Of a stretch of DNA of 64,000 bases, positions 35,034 through 46,897 are shown in pieces; within the stretch, counting starts at the first letter, position 1, and each line of letters opens with the position of its first letter. The notes under the pieces were generated by a model, which was not told the origin of the DNA, made no database searches, and was given only the letters and a program-made list of their open reading frames with translations. The position numbers and the translations under genes were made by a program. This stretch comes from Chamaecyparis obtusa (Eukaryota > Streptophyta > Pinopsida > Cupressales > Cupressaceae): the NCBI GenBank assembly GCA_027943335.1, contig BSBK01000522.1, positions 185,001-249,000 on the forward strand. The letters run 5' to 3'.

Positions 35034-37874
35034 ATGTCTAACAAAGTCAAGACAAGATCAGCGGGCTATGACAAATTATATCAATGATATCAAGGTCAAG
35101 TTTGCATCTATGGTAATTGGTTACAAGGTATATCAACTAAGCCAATTAAATAGTGTTCTTGTGGAGGAATTCATGCCACATATCAGATGGTGAAGGATAA
35201 TTCACAATACGACTTATGTGAGGTCATGAGAAGTCAGTTCTTTGTGAACATGGAGATAATCAAGAAGGATAAGAAATAAGTTTTCAAATATGACTCAGTC
35301 CTGGTATGTGTATTTTTTTATTTGCAAAATTATTTACCTAGTATCGGTAATGTTCAATGGTAAACCAAAAAAATGGTAGAAGTACAAATTAGGGAATGCA
35401 TAATGATGTTAGGAAATAAATTTACTAGTGTCATGTGGGGTTATTTAAAAAAAATTAAAAAAAAATGCATGAGAGGGAAAGGATCCCAACCGGTATTGTG
35501 GAGAAGTAAAAAGAGGACATTTGTTTTATTATGGATACCAATACATGTAGAATGTAGGTGGTACAACCAAGAAATTCTTGGGATTTACCGATGGGATATG
35601 AGGTATATGGTGAAATCATATCACTCTATGATGATGAGTTACTTTCCAAACTGATTGATGCAAGTACACCAAGGTTTGGTACTTATGAAGAAAACTATAT
35701 GAAAATCCACTCGTAGCTAATGAAATCGCTAATAGAGAGAAGAGTGAGAAAAGAGTTGATGACCTAGACAAGAAGAATGGAATTACCAAATAAATGATGG
35801 ATAAGATAAGGAAGAAGTTTGTAAGTGAATAATTTGGTACTTCTAGTACTGTCAAAGAGTAATTAGAGGCAGGGGTTGTATCTTCTACAAATGGTAAGGC
35901 TACATGAAGGGTAATAAGAAGTTCCACAATAGTAAGGGAATGCGTAGTAAGGTAAAATCCTTCCTCAGTTAATCGAACAAAATAAAGCAAGAAAAAACCA
36001 TTCAAACTGAAGCAACAGTGGTTAAGGAAAAGGATAAGAAACCTAAAACTGAGTAGAGAAGTTACAAGAGAAAGAAGGGTGTAACTCATGGTTAGAAAGA
36101 GACTAAAAGAAAGAGTAAGAAGAAAGATATAGTAGAGGAAGAAGCTAAAACTGAATCTAACAAAGAGAAAGACAAATTGAGGTCCAGTGGTAATAAATCA
36201 AAGGTTGTAGGCATGACAATTAAGAAATCAGTCAAACCGATGACTAGGAGATCTAATATTGTAGACAACATAGTTGAAGAAGTTAGAGAATATGGAAGCA
36301 TCACTAAGGAAAGTGGATGGTATGAAAAAATTAATGATGAGGATAAGAAAAATATTGAAGAAGATGTTATATATAGCATGGAAAAATTCTGTAGAGGGCC
36401 TAGTGAGCTACATAAAAAGATATCTGATATATTAGTCAAGAAGTTTGATGCTAGGTGGAGGTATGCTTTGAAAGCTGATAAAGAAATGTTGGAAAAAGAT
36501 TTGGTGTAACTAGAACCTGATTTTCCTGTTGAATTTGTGAAGAGTACAATTGCATTACTAAGGCCAAAATTAAGAACAAGGAGTAGAGTAAACATTATAC
36601 TCATCAATGAATCTAAGGTAGTTTATAATGAGACTCTTGGTATCATGATGAAGGAATTGGAGAAAGAATGTGAACCGGTGGATGATGATGAAGAGGAACA
36701 ACAAGAATAAGAGCCTATCAATGAAGAGGTAATGATAGATGAGTTTTTTATTTCTAATCAATTAATTGAAGAAACTATTAGTGATATACCTTCTAATACT
36801 CCTCAACAAGTTCCTATTGTTGAAGTTGAAGATGTTCAAAAAGAAGAATGTGGACATAAGGATCAAACAATAGAGGTTGAGGTACTTTTTATAACTATTA
36901 AAGTTGAGTAGAAGAAATATGAGACCAATGAAGATGATGTTGTAGCACATTCAGTAAAGAGGAAACTGGATCTAGGTGCAAGTTCAATTCAGAAGAAGGA
37001 AAGAAGGTCAATATCTATTCTTGAGGAAGAAATTGTAGAAGAGCTTGGAGATGAATATGTTGAGGTCATTCAAGGACCTATTTATGTTGTCAAGATGAGT
37101 CCCAGTGAACTTATGAAATGTCTAAAATACTAAAGATGAAATCTAAAAGGGATAAGCTTAGAGGTGAGAAGAAACAAGAACATGTACTTCTATCATCTAG
37201 AGACATTCTTACAGATCTTGTATCTAAAGCTAACTATAATCCTAATGCTACACCGATTGAACAATTAAATAATTTGATCAATGCTATCACTGGGCAAGTT
37301 ACAAGTTTGGAGGAAGTTGTTGAGTATAGAGAACAATTGAATTACGAAAAGAAGAGGAATGATAAGTTAATGGAGTCCATTGCATCAAGTAAAGGGATAC
37401 TTTCAGTTATTGTGAACTAGATGAAGGAAACTTTGAAGGAAGTTGGTAAATTACTTGCCAAAGTGTATGATTTTCCTTTGTTTACTAAATATTTAGAGAA
37501 GAAAAGAAATGAATCTCAACAAGAGCTTGTCATTCATTACTAGTTTTGATCCTATTACACAATCAGAAACCACTTATGGATCATAAGCAAAAATGATTAA
37601 TCACAAGTTAAAGACTATTCAAGCATAGCAAGATAAAAGGATAACTACATTGTTGGAGTTGCATACCTATTTGATACCTAAATTAGATCATGTTATGCAA
37701 CAAAAGGTCAAAGAATATGAGGTAACTCTTGGATTACCGAACATGAGTGTACTTGAATCTATGGAGGAGCTAGCCTCTATTCTACATGAGAATATTTATG
37801 CAATGAAGCATTTGCAGAAGTCATGGGAGAGTTCTTTGGACTTAGCCAATGTCAATTTAAAAGATGTTTTTTAA
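35034..37874 (+). pseudogene. Element B ORF2, continuation after H
   Basis: The frame resumes with CLTKSRQDQRAMTNY and soon shifts. Around 35525-35690 the second shared block reads MDTNTCRM.VVQPRNSWDLP, MGYEVYG and FGTYEEN, matching C (TDTTCMEVVEL, WGNYEEK) and D (MDTNFTYAQEV, FGTYEEA). A Lys-rich linker (35940-36230) leads to a helical block (36245-36509: ISDILVKKFDARWRYALKAD) that matches IPDELYKRIDHKWQYAMMTK of D. Acidic and coiled-coil segments follow to a TAA at 37872-37874. Several stops and small shifts. Function unknown; the conservation between families is the reason to treat it as a real former gene. Confidence 0.7.
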
Positions 37875-38034
37875 AGGATATGATCGGTAAGATAATTTCA
37901 TTTTTGACCTTTTGTTATGTACCTTTTTCATTGTTGTCAAAGGGAGAGTGATCAGTAAAGTAAAAATGGAGTTAGATCAAAAGAGAGTTTGATTATTTTT
38001 ACTAAGTCTTGCCATCAATGCCAAAGAGGAAGAT
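37875..38034 (+). other. Element B 3' spacer with two purine blocks
   Basis: TTGTTGTCAAAGGGAGAGTG (37933-37952) and ATCAATGCCAAAGAGGAAGA (near 38013-38032) repeat the doubled polypurine layout of C. The second abuts the 3' LTR. Confidence 0.65.
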
Positions 38035-39325
38035 TGTTAGCATTATGATATAATTTTGGGTTGAGATGCAGAGTAATGATGTTTATGAGTTTGTCATTGA
38101 TGGAAACTCTATCATTCTATCAGATTTATTGAATAGGTTGTAGATACTGATTGGCAAGTTGGATAGGAAAAGGAAGATTATGCTAAGTGTTCTGACTAGT
38201 GAATAGGAAGGCAATAGTAGAGATTGTTTTGCATGGCAATAGAGATGGATGAAATTTTGGAAGGTGTGATTGTTCCTAATGGTTTACCAAGGTCAAATAA
38301 CTACAATGCTACAACCACAACCAATAACTCAATGATTTGGGTGAGTTAGTATTTTGGTGATGTGATAAGAGTGAACCGGTTGTGCTACCAATTGGTTTAG
38401 ATGATCAAGGTGGTTGATTTTTGGGCCAACATGTTAGATGATAAGATGATCAAGGTGCTTGATCTTTGGGCCAACATTTCAGATGATAAGATGATCAAAG
38501 CAGTTGATTTTTGGGCCGACATGTCAATATGTTTTGATTAATATATTTTGGGCTGACATGTTAGGTATGTTTGGCACAATTTTCCGTAAGTTTGGTCAAT
38601 TTGGTGGACCAACTTGTAAAACATTTTTTAAGTCTTAGCTGAATTAAGAACGTTAGTATAAAGGTGGACTAAATCACATGATTTAGGGTTTCAATCATGA
38701 GTTTGGGTGTTGCGATCAGAGACAAAGGAATTATAGTGCAGTAGAGATCAGATGTTACAGTGGATCTATCAAGAAAGCAGTGTCATTCTCGGAGATCAGC
38801 TATTTGAGTATATTTCTCAAGGATAACTCTAATAGGTTAGCAGGTTAAATCCCTTAACCAGGTAGACATTAACAAGTCTTTTTATAAATCCTTTAATGGG
38901 ATGAATTCTTAACTAGAGTTCTAAATCCTCTTGCGAGATAGATCCCAACATATCTATTGGTATTTCTAACAAGGAATTAGTCACTTCTAACCAGGTGAAC
39001 TCTTGACAGGGTATTGTAAGCTCCTAACTGGGAAAATCTTTTATCTATGGTAAAGAGATTCATGGGTATCATCGCCACCATGGTTTTCACCCTCTTACAA
39101 GGGTTTCCATGATAAAAAAAATAGTGGTGTTATGTGTTATGCTTTGTGGATGTTTAAATAGTTTTAATTTTATTGCATAGTTATACTTGCATACATGTGA
39201 TTGTATGGAAGTTGTTTAAAAGCATAATCATATTATTGGTTGAATTGGTTCATTTCTTGTTTACACTAATTCACCCCGCCCGCCCCCCCCCCCCCCCCCC
39301 CTCTCAGTGTCTTCTATATATAACA
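38035..39325 (+). repeat. 3' LTR of B
   Basis: It starts TGTTAGCATTATGATATAAT and ends TATAACA. It contains a 45-bp tandem array at 38401-38525 that is single-copy in the 5' LTR, and a C-run of about 20 bases at 39282-39301. Confidence 0.92.
38401..38525 (+). repeat. 45-bp tandem repeat inside the 3' LTR of B
   Basis: Units start ATGATCAAGGTGGTTGATTT at 38401, 38446 and 38491 (third unit partial). The 5' LTR has a single unit at about 25045-25080, so the copies arose after insertion or during reverse transcription. Confidence 0.85.
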
Positions 39326-39703
39326 CATGATGTATACAAGGGCCAAAAGGAATGGGAAGACTATGTCCTAGATCATGATGACTAGAAGGAACATGATCTT
39401 GATCCACCATTTACAAAGGATAGATGAAGGGGAATTGAGGATATTGACAATGATGATGATACACCCCTATGGAGGCCTTCCTCCTAGACACATATGTCAT
39501 CAACACATGATGATATGCCTAGTCTAGATGTGTGTGGATAGATTAGCAGAGCTATGCCTCAACTTCAACGCACTCTACAATATCTTATTCTCCAACTTTA
39601 ATCAATCCTAATTGGAAAGAAAGAGATCCAAGTGATGATTTGATGCTTTCATATATTTGATGTTTAGATGCTTGATTTTTTATATACATGATGATGTTAC
39701 TAA
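39326..39703 (+). pseudogene. Possible displaced tail of the PMD pseudogene
   Basis: Directly after the 3' LTR of B lies a short open, acidic stretch (KEWEDYVLDHDD near 39350-39382), then more acidic and proline-containing residues interrupted by stops, ending near 39640. Its position and acidic character fit a continuation of the PMD protein cut by B, whose last visible residues before 4425 are also acidic. No residue-level overlap proves the join, and the expected 5-bp duplication at the ends of B is not clear (GAGAA left, CATGA right). This is inference from position. Confidence 0.35.
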
Positions 39704-40893
39704 TGTTGAATCAGATATCTACTATTTACTCTATTTTGACATAAATTCACTTGCATAACATAAACATCAAATTTAATATTGAAATATATCTAACATTCTA
39801 ATCTTCATCCATGAAATTGAAACATAACACAAAAGATTTTGGTTACCCAGAAACCCTTGAAAGGTAAAACTGGGGTGGGGATGATACCCACAAATCTTTA
39901 CTACAGCAGTATTAAATTTTTCTTGTTAGGGCTACAAATTTTTGATCATAAACTAATGATCTACTCTATGAGGGGTCTGCCCTGCTAAGAGCTTAAAGCC
40001 TTATACAATATACCTTGGTAAAAGGATTTAAACTTACAACAAAGTAAGCTCTCGGTTAAGAGATTTACTTAGGCTTGTTAGGATCACTCTATTAAGAAAT
40101 TTTCCCTGATTCACCTGTTAGAATGTCTCAGTACCTTATCCTTCAGTTTGCATTGTGATGCTAATAACATATATTCTCCTTCCAATACTAGTTTGATCTC
40201 CTTAATCAAATATATTCTTGTTTTGTCCTTCACTGCCTTGCTTGGTCACTTTTACTGATCTCTTCCTATATCAAAATGCCTCTCTATTCTGTATATGAGA
40301 TCCATCATACTCTTTCCATACTCTCTTTCACTCATACATCATTTTAGGGTTCATATCTCATCTTATATAGACAATAAAATATCCTTCTAGATCAAGATCA
40401 AAGATCTAGATTCTCTACTTATGCCGCTTCAGCATTCCATAAATCTGATAGGCTACATAGATTACATAGGAATGAATGATTAAAAATCTAAGGCATAATC
40501 ACCTCTGTGATTCCCTCAACAAACATAAAATATTGTGTATATGTCATCCAAAATGGTTTACCTTACTATTTGAGCCATTGTAAACACATATGTCAAATTT
40601 GGTTTGCTCGACATATGAAGTCTCTGACACTCGGCATTAACTGTTCTTCTCATGCTAGTGCTTGGCACTAATATATCTACAAAACTTGGCATAAAATGCT
40701 TGGATATTACTGAAGTACTTGGCGACCTCTAACTTTCTCGGCAGTAACTACTGCTCAATAATTGTACAAGATACAAGTCTAGACATAACTCAGCCTTTAC
40801 TAGATGGCTTGATCGTAGTTATGACCGACCAACATTGCCTAGAAAATGACTAAGTGTAAGACACTAATAGACAACAAAACTTAGGGATCAACA
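39704..40893 (-). repeat. 3' LTR of D (left copy)
   Basis: It pairs with 46898-48129 but lacks about 45 bases that in the right copy hold the G-run (C-run on the sense strand) close to the LTR end. A TATA-like TCTATATAAGATGAG lies near 40360 on the minus strand. Confidence 0.9.
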
Positions 40894-41182
40894 ATCTCCC
40901 CCTTTGACACTAGTGGCAAAAACACTTTGTCATGACATTTACATTGCATTACATGAGTACTTGGTAATAAGAAAACTCCCCCTAAAACTTGACTCAGTCT
41001 TCAAAAGATTCTACAAATATATATATAAGACTCTTTTTGACATATAATTGAATATATACATATTAAAAAATAATATATCATACTATGATATACATCCCTT
41101 CCTATATTTCTCTATATGTAGTATTTCTGTTATTTACGCATTCTATCATTTCCCCTATTTCTGTGTTGAACTACCATGGCAT

Positions 41183-44100
41183 TCATTTCCCCCTTGTTTT
41201 TGTCACTTGAAGTTGCCGGGGTGTAGGGGTTTTGAAGTATTTATCCAAAAATGGTTTATGGAGATTCATTATCATACCTAATGCATTGTCCCATCCAAAC
41301 CTTACAGACTCCAAAACCCGTGTCGTAATTTCTAGTTGAGCAACTAGATCCACTAGTCTCTCAGCAATAGAGAGATGAGGGTCTCTCTGCACTAACTCCT
41401 TTGTCGTAGCTAATTCCTTTTGCATAACCTCAAGATGAGGTATCATCATCATTTGTATGGAAATTATTCTTTCCCTTATTCATCCATCATTAGCCATCAA
41501 CTCGAATAATCTTCCTTGTGCATGAAACAATCTAGTGAAGTGGATGGAGCTGGAACTTGCATACATGCTCACTAAATGACCAATAGAATTTAAGTCTAAT
41601 TGTAGTTTATCAATCAAATCCTGATTATCCTTAGTGAACTATTCAACATTACATAACTTCTTGTACAGAGAATGAGCATTCTGCACAACTTCCTCTAAGT
41701 TTGTCACTAAGGCAGAAACTTCTACCTGTTTCACTGCAATGTTAGTGGAAACCTTTTCTAGTACCTTGGTCTCAAACTTTCTCTCAGACCATTGCACAAG
41801 TTTATCATTTGACTCATTTTCATCACTATTCACCTTCTTAAAAATTTGTACTAGCTGATCCAAGATAGGTGATGACTCATTCACATCATCCATTTCAAAA
41901 GCTTCAATAAAGATACCTTTAATTTCATGTAAGACTTGCTTCTGTTGATGCTCTCTTCTTAGCTCTTATTTTTTTCTCTTCTTCTTTAAGAGATCTTGCA
42001 ATATCTTCATTTTCTCATATGTTAAGTTATCAGTGTCCCACTTAGGAATCACTATAACTTCATCGAGTGTAGCCTATGTGCCAGGAGATTTCTCCTTCTT
42101 CTTCTATGATTTCTTCCTTGGTGTATTCCCACTCGGCAACTATGTAAGATATTTTATGGCCTCTTGATCCTTAGGCTCTGTATTTTACTTTTCTTTCTTC
42201 TTCAATCTTCTTATTCTCCTCCACATGAGGACTTGTTATAACTAATGCATAATTATCTGCTTTAAGACTCTCCTCGGCTTTTTCTTTCTTTTCCTCCTCG
42301 ACAGGTGTATTCTCAGGTGTGAGTGCTGACTTGTCCTGTTTCTCAACACTGGTACTATGGAAGGCTTATGTTCAACTGTGACCGTATGAGGGCTTATTAG
42401 TGCAGTGTCCATAGTTGATGTACTCTCAATCCTTTGATAATCTTGTACTTGAACGAGTACTGGATTGGTACTCGGTAGAAACTTATCTGAGGTTGCCTTG
42501 GCAACTATTTGTTTCTCAATTTCCTCCTCAGTTAATACATTTGTTTTTACTGGGGTATCCTTAGTGATATCCACAATTGTGATCATATCCAGTTATCCAC
42601 TTACTTCGGCCTTCTATTATGCTTCTTCTTCTACATTTTGTGGTTCATCAATATCTTCCTTATTATCCAACTCCACTCGACTGGATGTGCCTTCACTCGG
42701 TTGTGAACTATTACCAATTATCAGTCCAAAGATGATCTGACATACCTTGTGCTCTGTTGCACAATATCTTCAACCTTATTCTACAAAATAGAATATGCTC
42801 GGAGCTTGGGTACAAACCTATTTCTATATTGATCCATATATTGTTGTATGTACTCAGGGGATAGATCAGGCATTACTTGAGCTAGAGTACTCTCCCTTAT
42901 CTGTTTCTTAGTCATCATGGCATACTGCCATTTATGATCTATTCTTTTGTAGAGCTCATCAGGGATAAGATTACCCATCTGTAGAGGTGCCATTTTGAAT
43001 GTGCACAACATTTCAAGCATAACGTCTTCTACTTTCTATTTATCCTCATTGTTCAATTTTTTAAACTTTATTTGTTTAAAGCCCGCTAATCCAATAGTGC
43101 TCTTGATATTGTGGCATATCTTATCCACAGTCAACTGTCTTCTTTGTGATGGTGCCTTCTTCTTGGTATTCTCATCATTATTTGTTTCCTCATCATCATC
43201 ATCATCATCATCATCTTTCTCCAAGATTAGCTCCCTTCTTGGTTTCTTCATTATGTTTCTTGACACAACCTTAGTTTGAATTGGTTTCCTCTTTCTTGAT
43301 ACTGGTGTCTTTTTATGTGGCTCGACAACTGTGACAGTTGAAGCTACCCTTGTTCTTGGTCTAATTACTACAGGAGGAGTGGGATTTGTTTTTTGCAGTT
43401 GTTTCTTGCTAGGCTTGGCAACTGATTCCTTCTTGCCTTTCTTTGGAATTTCAATCTCCTCATCTTCACTTCCTTCTGATTCACTAGACTTATCCTCTCC
43501 GAGTCCTTGTGTCAACTCGAGGGGTGCATTTTCCTCTTCTCCTTCTCCTAGCATCTTCTCTAGGTTCTTAACTAACTTCTTCCTTTTTCTCTCCATGGTT
43601 GCAGATTTCAACCCCATGGTTATCTTAGACATAGCTTCCTCATAAGTCCCAAAAGTTTTAGATTTTCTATCAATTTCCTCACCTAGTAGGGTGGTTATGG
43701 CTGTTGTTGTCTCATCTATATTGAATTCATAAGGTAATGGCCTAAGCCATGATACCCTCGGTGTAACTTCTTGAGCATATGTGAAGTTGGTATCCATTAG
43801 GAACATATATCATTATAATACTTCTCCACTAGGGATACAAGAATCCTACTCCTTTTCCTCATTTTATTTTTGAACTCTACAAAGTAATTTTCCATCACAC
43901 TCAAAATTCTCTCCTAACTGATCAATAAATTTATTTATCTGTTGGGTGACTGGTTGGTACTTATTCCATACTGCATCTCCAATAGTAGGAAAACTATTCT
44001 AAATATATAAGAATAGACAAGTAAGAAGAGAACCAAACTTACAAATTGAATTCTTTTCCTTCCTAATAGAAGTGAGGTTCTCGACAAGCTAGGTCAATTA

Positions 44101-44795
44101 TACCTCAACAAGATCATAAGTATGATATTTCTTCACCATATTCCATGCCGATCAACCGCTATACAAGGAACACTATCTAGCCTACTATACTGGTAGAATT
44201 TGTGAGCAATCACTCTCACTAAAAAATCTATTTCTGGATCGGTGATTGTAGAGATAGTCATCCCTCTTTTGTTCCATATCGCCTGAGTGTTTTCTTGTAT
44301 AATTTCCTTACTCTGGCATCTCATTTTCTTTTTCATTGTAAGACTAGGGTAACCAGTGACTCGGTGTATCATCTCCTTTGTAATCTTAACTAGTCCATCC
44401 TCTAGCCATATCTTCATGTCATGTATTTATCTCAACACAATATTTATCCATTCAACCTTAAAATTATGGGAGAAGTCAAGGACATGTACTAACCCTCTCT
44501 TGGCAACCTTCTGGTGTTCAACCTTCAACACTTTGTTATCACATATCTTTTCATATGCTTCTGTCATCTCATAGTCTCATATTTATCCAATCTTATACAT
44601 GTAGCATGTGCGTACATCGTTAATCATCAGGACCTTAGGAGGGATCAATGACAGGGTACCCGTGAGATCTCCCTTCACTGTACTTTCAGGAACGGCTTGA
44701 AATTTATGTGGTTTGCACTCATCGTTCCTTAAAAATTGAATGTTTAATACTTCCTTTCATTTCTTCTTGACTGCAGTAGATGATGAAGATACCAT
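41183..44795 (-). pseudogene. Element D ORF2: conserved protein of unknown function
   Basis: Minus strand from ATG 44795 (MVSSSSTAVKKK). Near 44440-44320: VEWINIVLR.IHDM, LVKITKEMIHRVTGYPSL. A segment with many stops follows to 43810. At 43806-43036: MDTNFTYAQEVTPRVSWLRP, TFGTYEEAMSKI, then a Lys/Arg/Glu/Asp linker with an Asp run (43195-43225) and basic clusters. At 43020-42781: LYKRIDHKWQYAMMTKKQIR, LRAYSIL. The C-terminal third (42586-41183) is charged with helical, coiled-coil segments. Two or three frame changes. It shares three blocks in the same order with B and C. No catalytic motif is evident; basic plus acidic low-complexity regions could suit nucleic-acid or chromatin binding, which is a guess. 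Confidence 0.72.
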
Positions 44796-45363
44796 ATCTT
44801 CAAAATTTAGGGTTCAAATTATGAATTTGAGTTTCTCAGTAAATACCTTGTTCCAACAGTTCTTATATGTTTGCTGATGACACACTGTAAAGATCTTTTC
44901 AAATTACACTTAGCATAGATAGCTTTGGTTAATCACTTTGGAATCACTCTGCAAGTTCTCAAATCGCTGGTGAAATGAGAATAAAAGGTAACATTCCATT
45001 TTATAAACACCAAACGGTCGAATTAGGGCTTCATGAAATGATCTGTACATTGAGTAGGTGTATACAGCTATCTCAACCTTCTTATGTTAACTCGGTAAAC
45101 ATGACCTCAATCAATACTACCATTCAGTTTCATCTCGATAAATATCATATCTCAGCTATCATAGGAGCTCGGTGTACACTAGTGACTCGATCACTATGAA
45201 CTTAAATACTGATGCTCGACATCAAATATACAATATGCTTTCTTTCTCAGATATGTCCTAATGCATCTTAATTTATGCAGATATGGACTTTAACCTATCA
45301 AATATTAGGAACTGATGTAAAATAAAGCATTGTAAGATTCAGTTCCTCACATACCTTCTTTTC

Positions 45364-46836
45364 TTAGTTTGAAGTAGTGTGATCACTTGATCCATTGGAT
45401 TGGGTGACCTTAGGTTCACTAGCTCCACTACTACTTGCTTCCTCTTTCTTTTTCCATGTCTTGTTCATCTGGTTTCTCATCTGTTCAACAGTCTCTTCAT
45501 TCTTGACTTGTTCATTGCTCGGTATATGTGCTCTACAATCTCTTTTCATGTGACCAATTTTATTACATTTGTAACAGACCAGACTTCCACTCATCCAACT
45601 CTTGGATTTGCCTCTAAAATGTTTCTTCAAACAGTTTACTCCAATATGACCATATTCTCCACAATAATGACAACTATACCATGTAATGTAATCCCAATTG
45701 TATGTGTTACCTTTCCTAGGTACTTTTTTCTGTTGATTGGATGTCCACTTAGCTTTGGATCTCCACGCTTGTGCTCTATGACCATATTTATGACAGTTAA
45801 AACAATGTCCTTGAAATCTAGGTGAGGTAGGTGGATTACTGACCTTTGACCTACATTCATGTGCCTGATGTCCATGTTTCTTACAATTAAAACAATTTCC
45901 ATTGAAATTTTATTTAGGATTAGACTTACCATTTTTTCTTTTGTAGATGTTTGATGTGTGTCCTAGCTTTCCACAATGATGGCATGTGGGTTTCTTGTTC
46001 TTTGAATTTGCATTTCTTTTTTCTCCACTCTTTGATGATTCTCCTTCTTCAGTGGATGTCAGGTTCTCCACTAGATCTTCTAGGTGACCTTAACAGTTCT
46101 TGAAAGTATTTCACAGCTTCATTAGGCTTGTTCATCCTCTCATTGAGTTATTTTTCATATCTTAGTTCACTCTTCAATTGGCTATTCTCTGATCTCATAT
46201 TTGTGATTTCCATATCTTTCCTGCTCAACTCTTGATTAGCAAGTAACAGTTGGTTCACCATGTCTATTTGATTGATTGTCAGCCTCTGCATGTCACATGT
46301 CCTTTCATCAAGTCTTATAGACTTTTGTCTTTTTTCTTCTTCATCCTTGTCTTGTCTTCTTCAACTTTCTTTTTATGTTCAGTTACTTCACAAAATCTTA
46401 CTGATTGTATTTCCTATTCTCTCTTCAGATTTCTAATGTCTTCACTCAGTATGTGTTTTTCTCTAGAATATCTGTTATAGCTTTGTCACTTTCAGTAGAA
46501 TTACCATTCATTCTCATGAGAGATGGGTACGTGTGAACCACTACTCATGAAACATGGGTCAATGAGTTTGACTCAAAAACTACACAGTTGAATCCTGATA
46601 GCAATATCACAATTTGACTTGCTATGGAAAATATCTCCTACTTAAGAATTACCATTGTCAAATAGACCTCTAGTATCCTCTTCTTGATATTGAGTTTCAT
46701 TCCGTTGAATTTCCAATTCTCTCCTTCTGCTTAAGGATTTCTTCAATTCACCTCTGGCTACTTCAAGCTAATGTAGTGCTAGATGAATCTCAATCTTCTG
46801 ATTCTCTATGATCTTTCCCAACTTATAAACCTCCAT
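45364..46836 (-). pseudogene. Element D ORF1: coiled-coil protein with five CCHC zinc knuckles
   Basis: On the minus strand a helical N-terminal part (MEVYKLGKIIENQKIEIHLA, GELKKSLSRRRELEIQRNET) is broken by stops. Five zinc knuckles follow: CHHCGKLGHTSNIY (about 45990), CFNCKKHGHQAHEC (45897), CFNCHKYGHRAQAW (45813, last Cys lost), CHYCGEYGHIGVNC (45680) and CYKCNKIGHMKRDC (45577-45536). A Ser/Thr/Gln tail ends at 45364. These knuckles are in better shape than those of B and C and define the array: C-x2-C-x4-H-x4-C repeated at about 28-45 residue spacing. Likely RNA-binding nucleocapsid. Confidence 0.78.
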
Positions 46837-46882
46837 CTCCAAGACCTTAACTCACAAGTGATTAGACTTATTTAAGAGACTT

Positions 46883-46896
46883 AGCTCTGATACCAA
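46883..46896 (-). promoter_or_regulatory. Primer-binding site of D
   Basis: On the minus strand TTGGTATCAGAGCT, an exact initiator Met-tRNA site, one base from the LTR. Confidence 0.85.
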
Positions 46897-46897
46897 T

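Larger units (their letters stand above)
4425..39325 (+). mobile_element. LTR element B (non-autonomous, ORF1+ORF2 family), carrying nested A and H
   Basis: The 3' LTR is 38035-39325. The matching 5' LTR starts at 4425, is cut at 4620 by copia element A and resumes at 24860-25855. The internal region runs from a Met-tRNA-type primer site (25856) to a purine tract (GAGGAAGAT near 38025) and encodes only ORF1 (coiled coil plus zinc knuckles) and ORF2. ORF2 is cut by H at 28202-35028. Without A and H the element is about 7.8 kb. No protease, integrase or reverse transcriptase motif is present, so it must have depended on another element's enzymes. It sits in the PMD pseudogene. Confidence 0.85.

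Noticed and set aside
36092..36607. 171-codon minus-strand frame with membrane-like composition
   Set aside because: It is antisense to the Lys-rich part of B ORF2, whose homologues in C and D support the plus strand.
39282..39301. Long C-run considered as an assembly artefact or telomere-like tract
   Set aside because: The same place in the LTRs of B, C and D carries a C-run of variable length, so it is an expanded natural block. Its exact length may still be a sequencing error.
4425..39325. Perfect 5-bp target duplication for B
   Set aside because: GAGAA left and CATGA right match at only two of five positions. The boundary rests on the LTR pair alone.
43331..43645. Plus-strand Ser/Phe-rich frame in element D
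   Set aside because: Mirror of the charged linker of D ORF2 on the minus strand.
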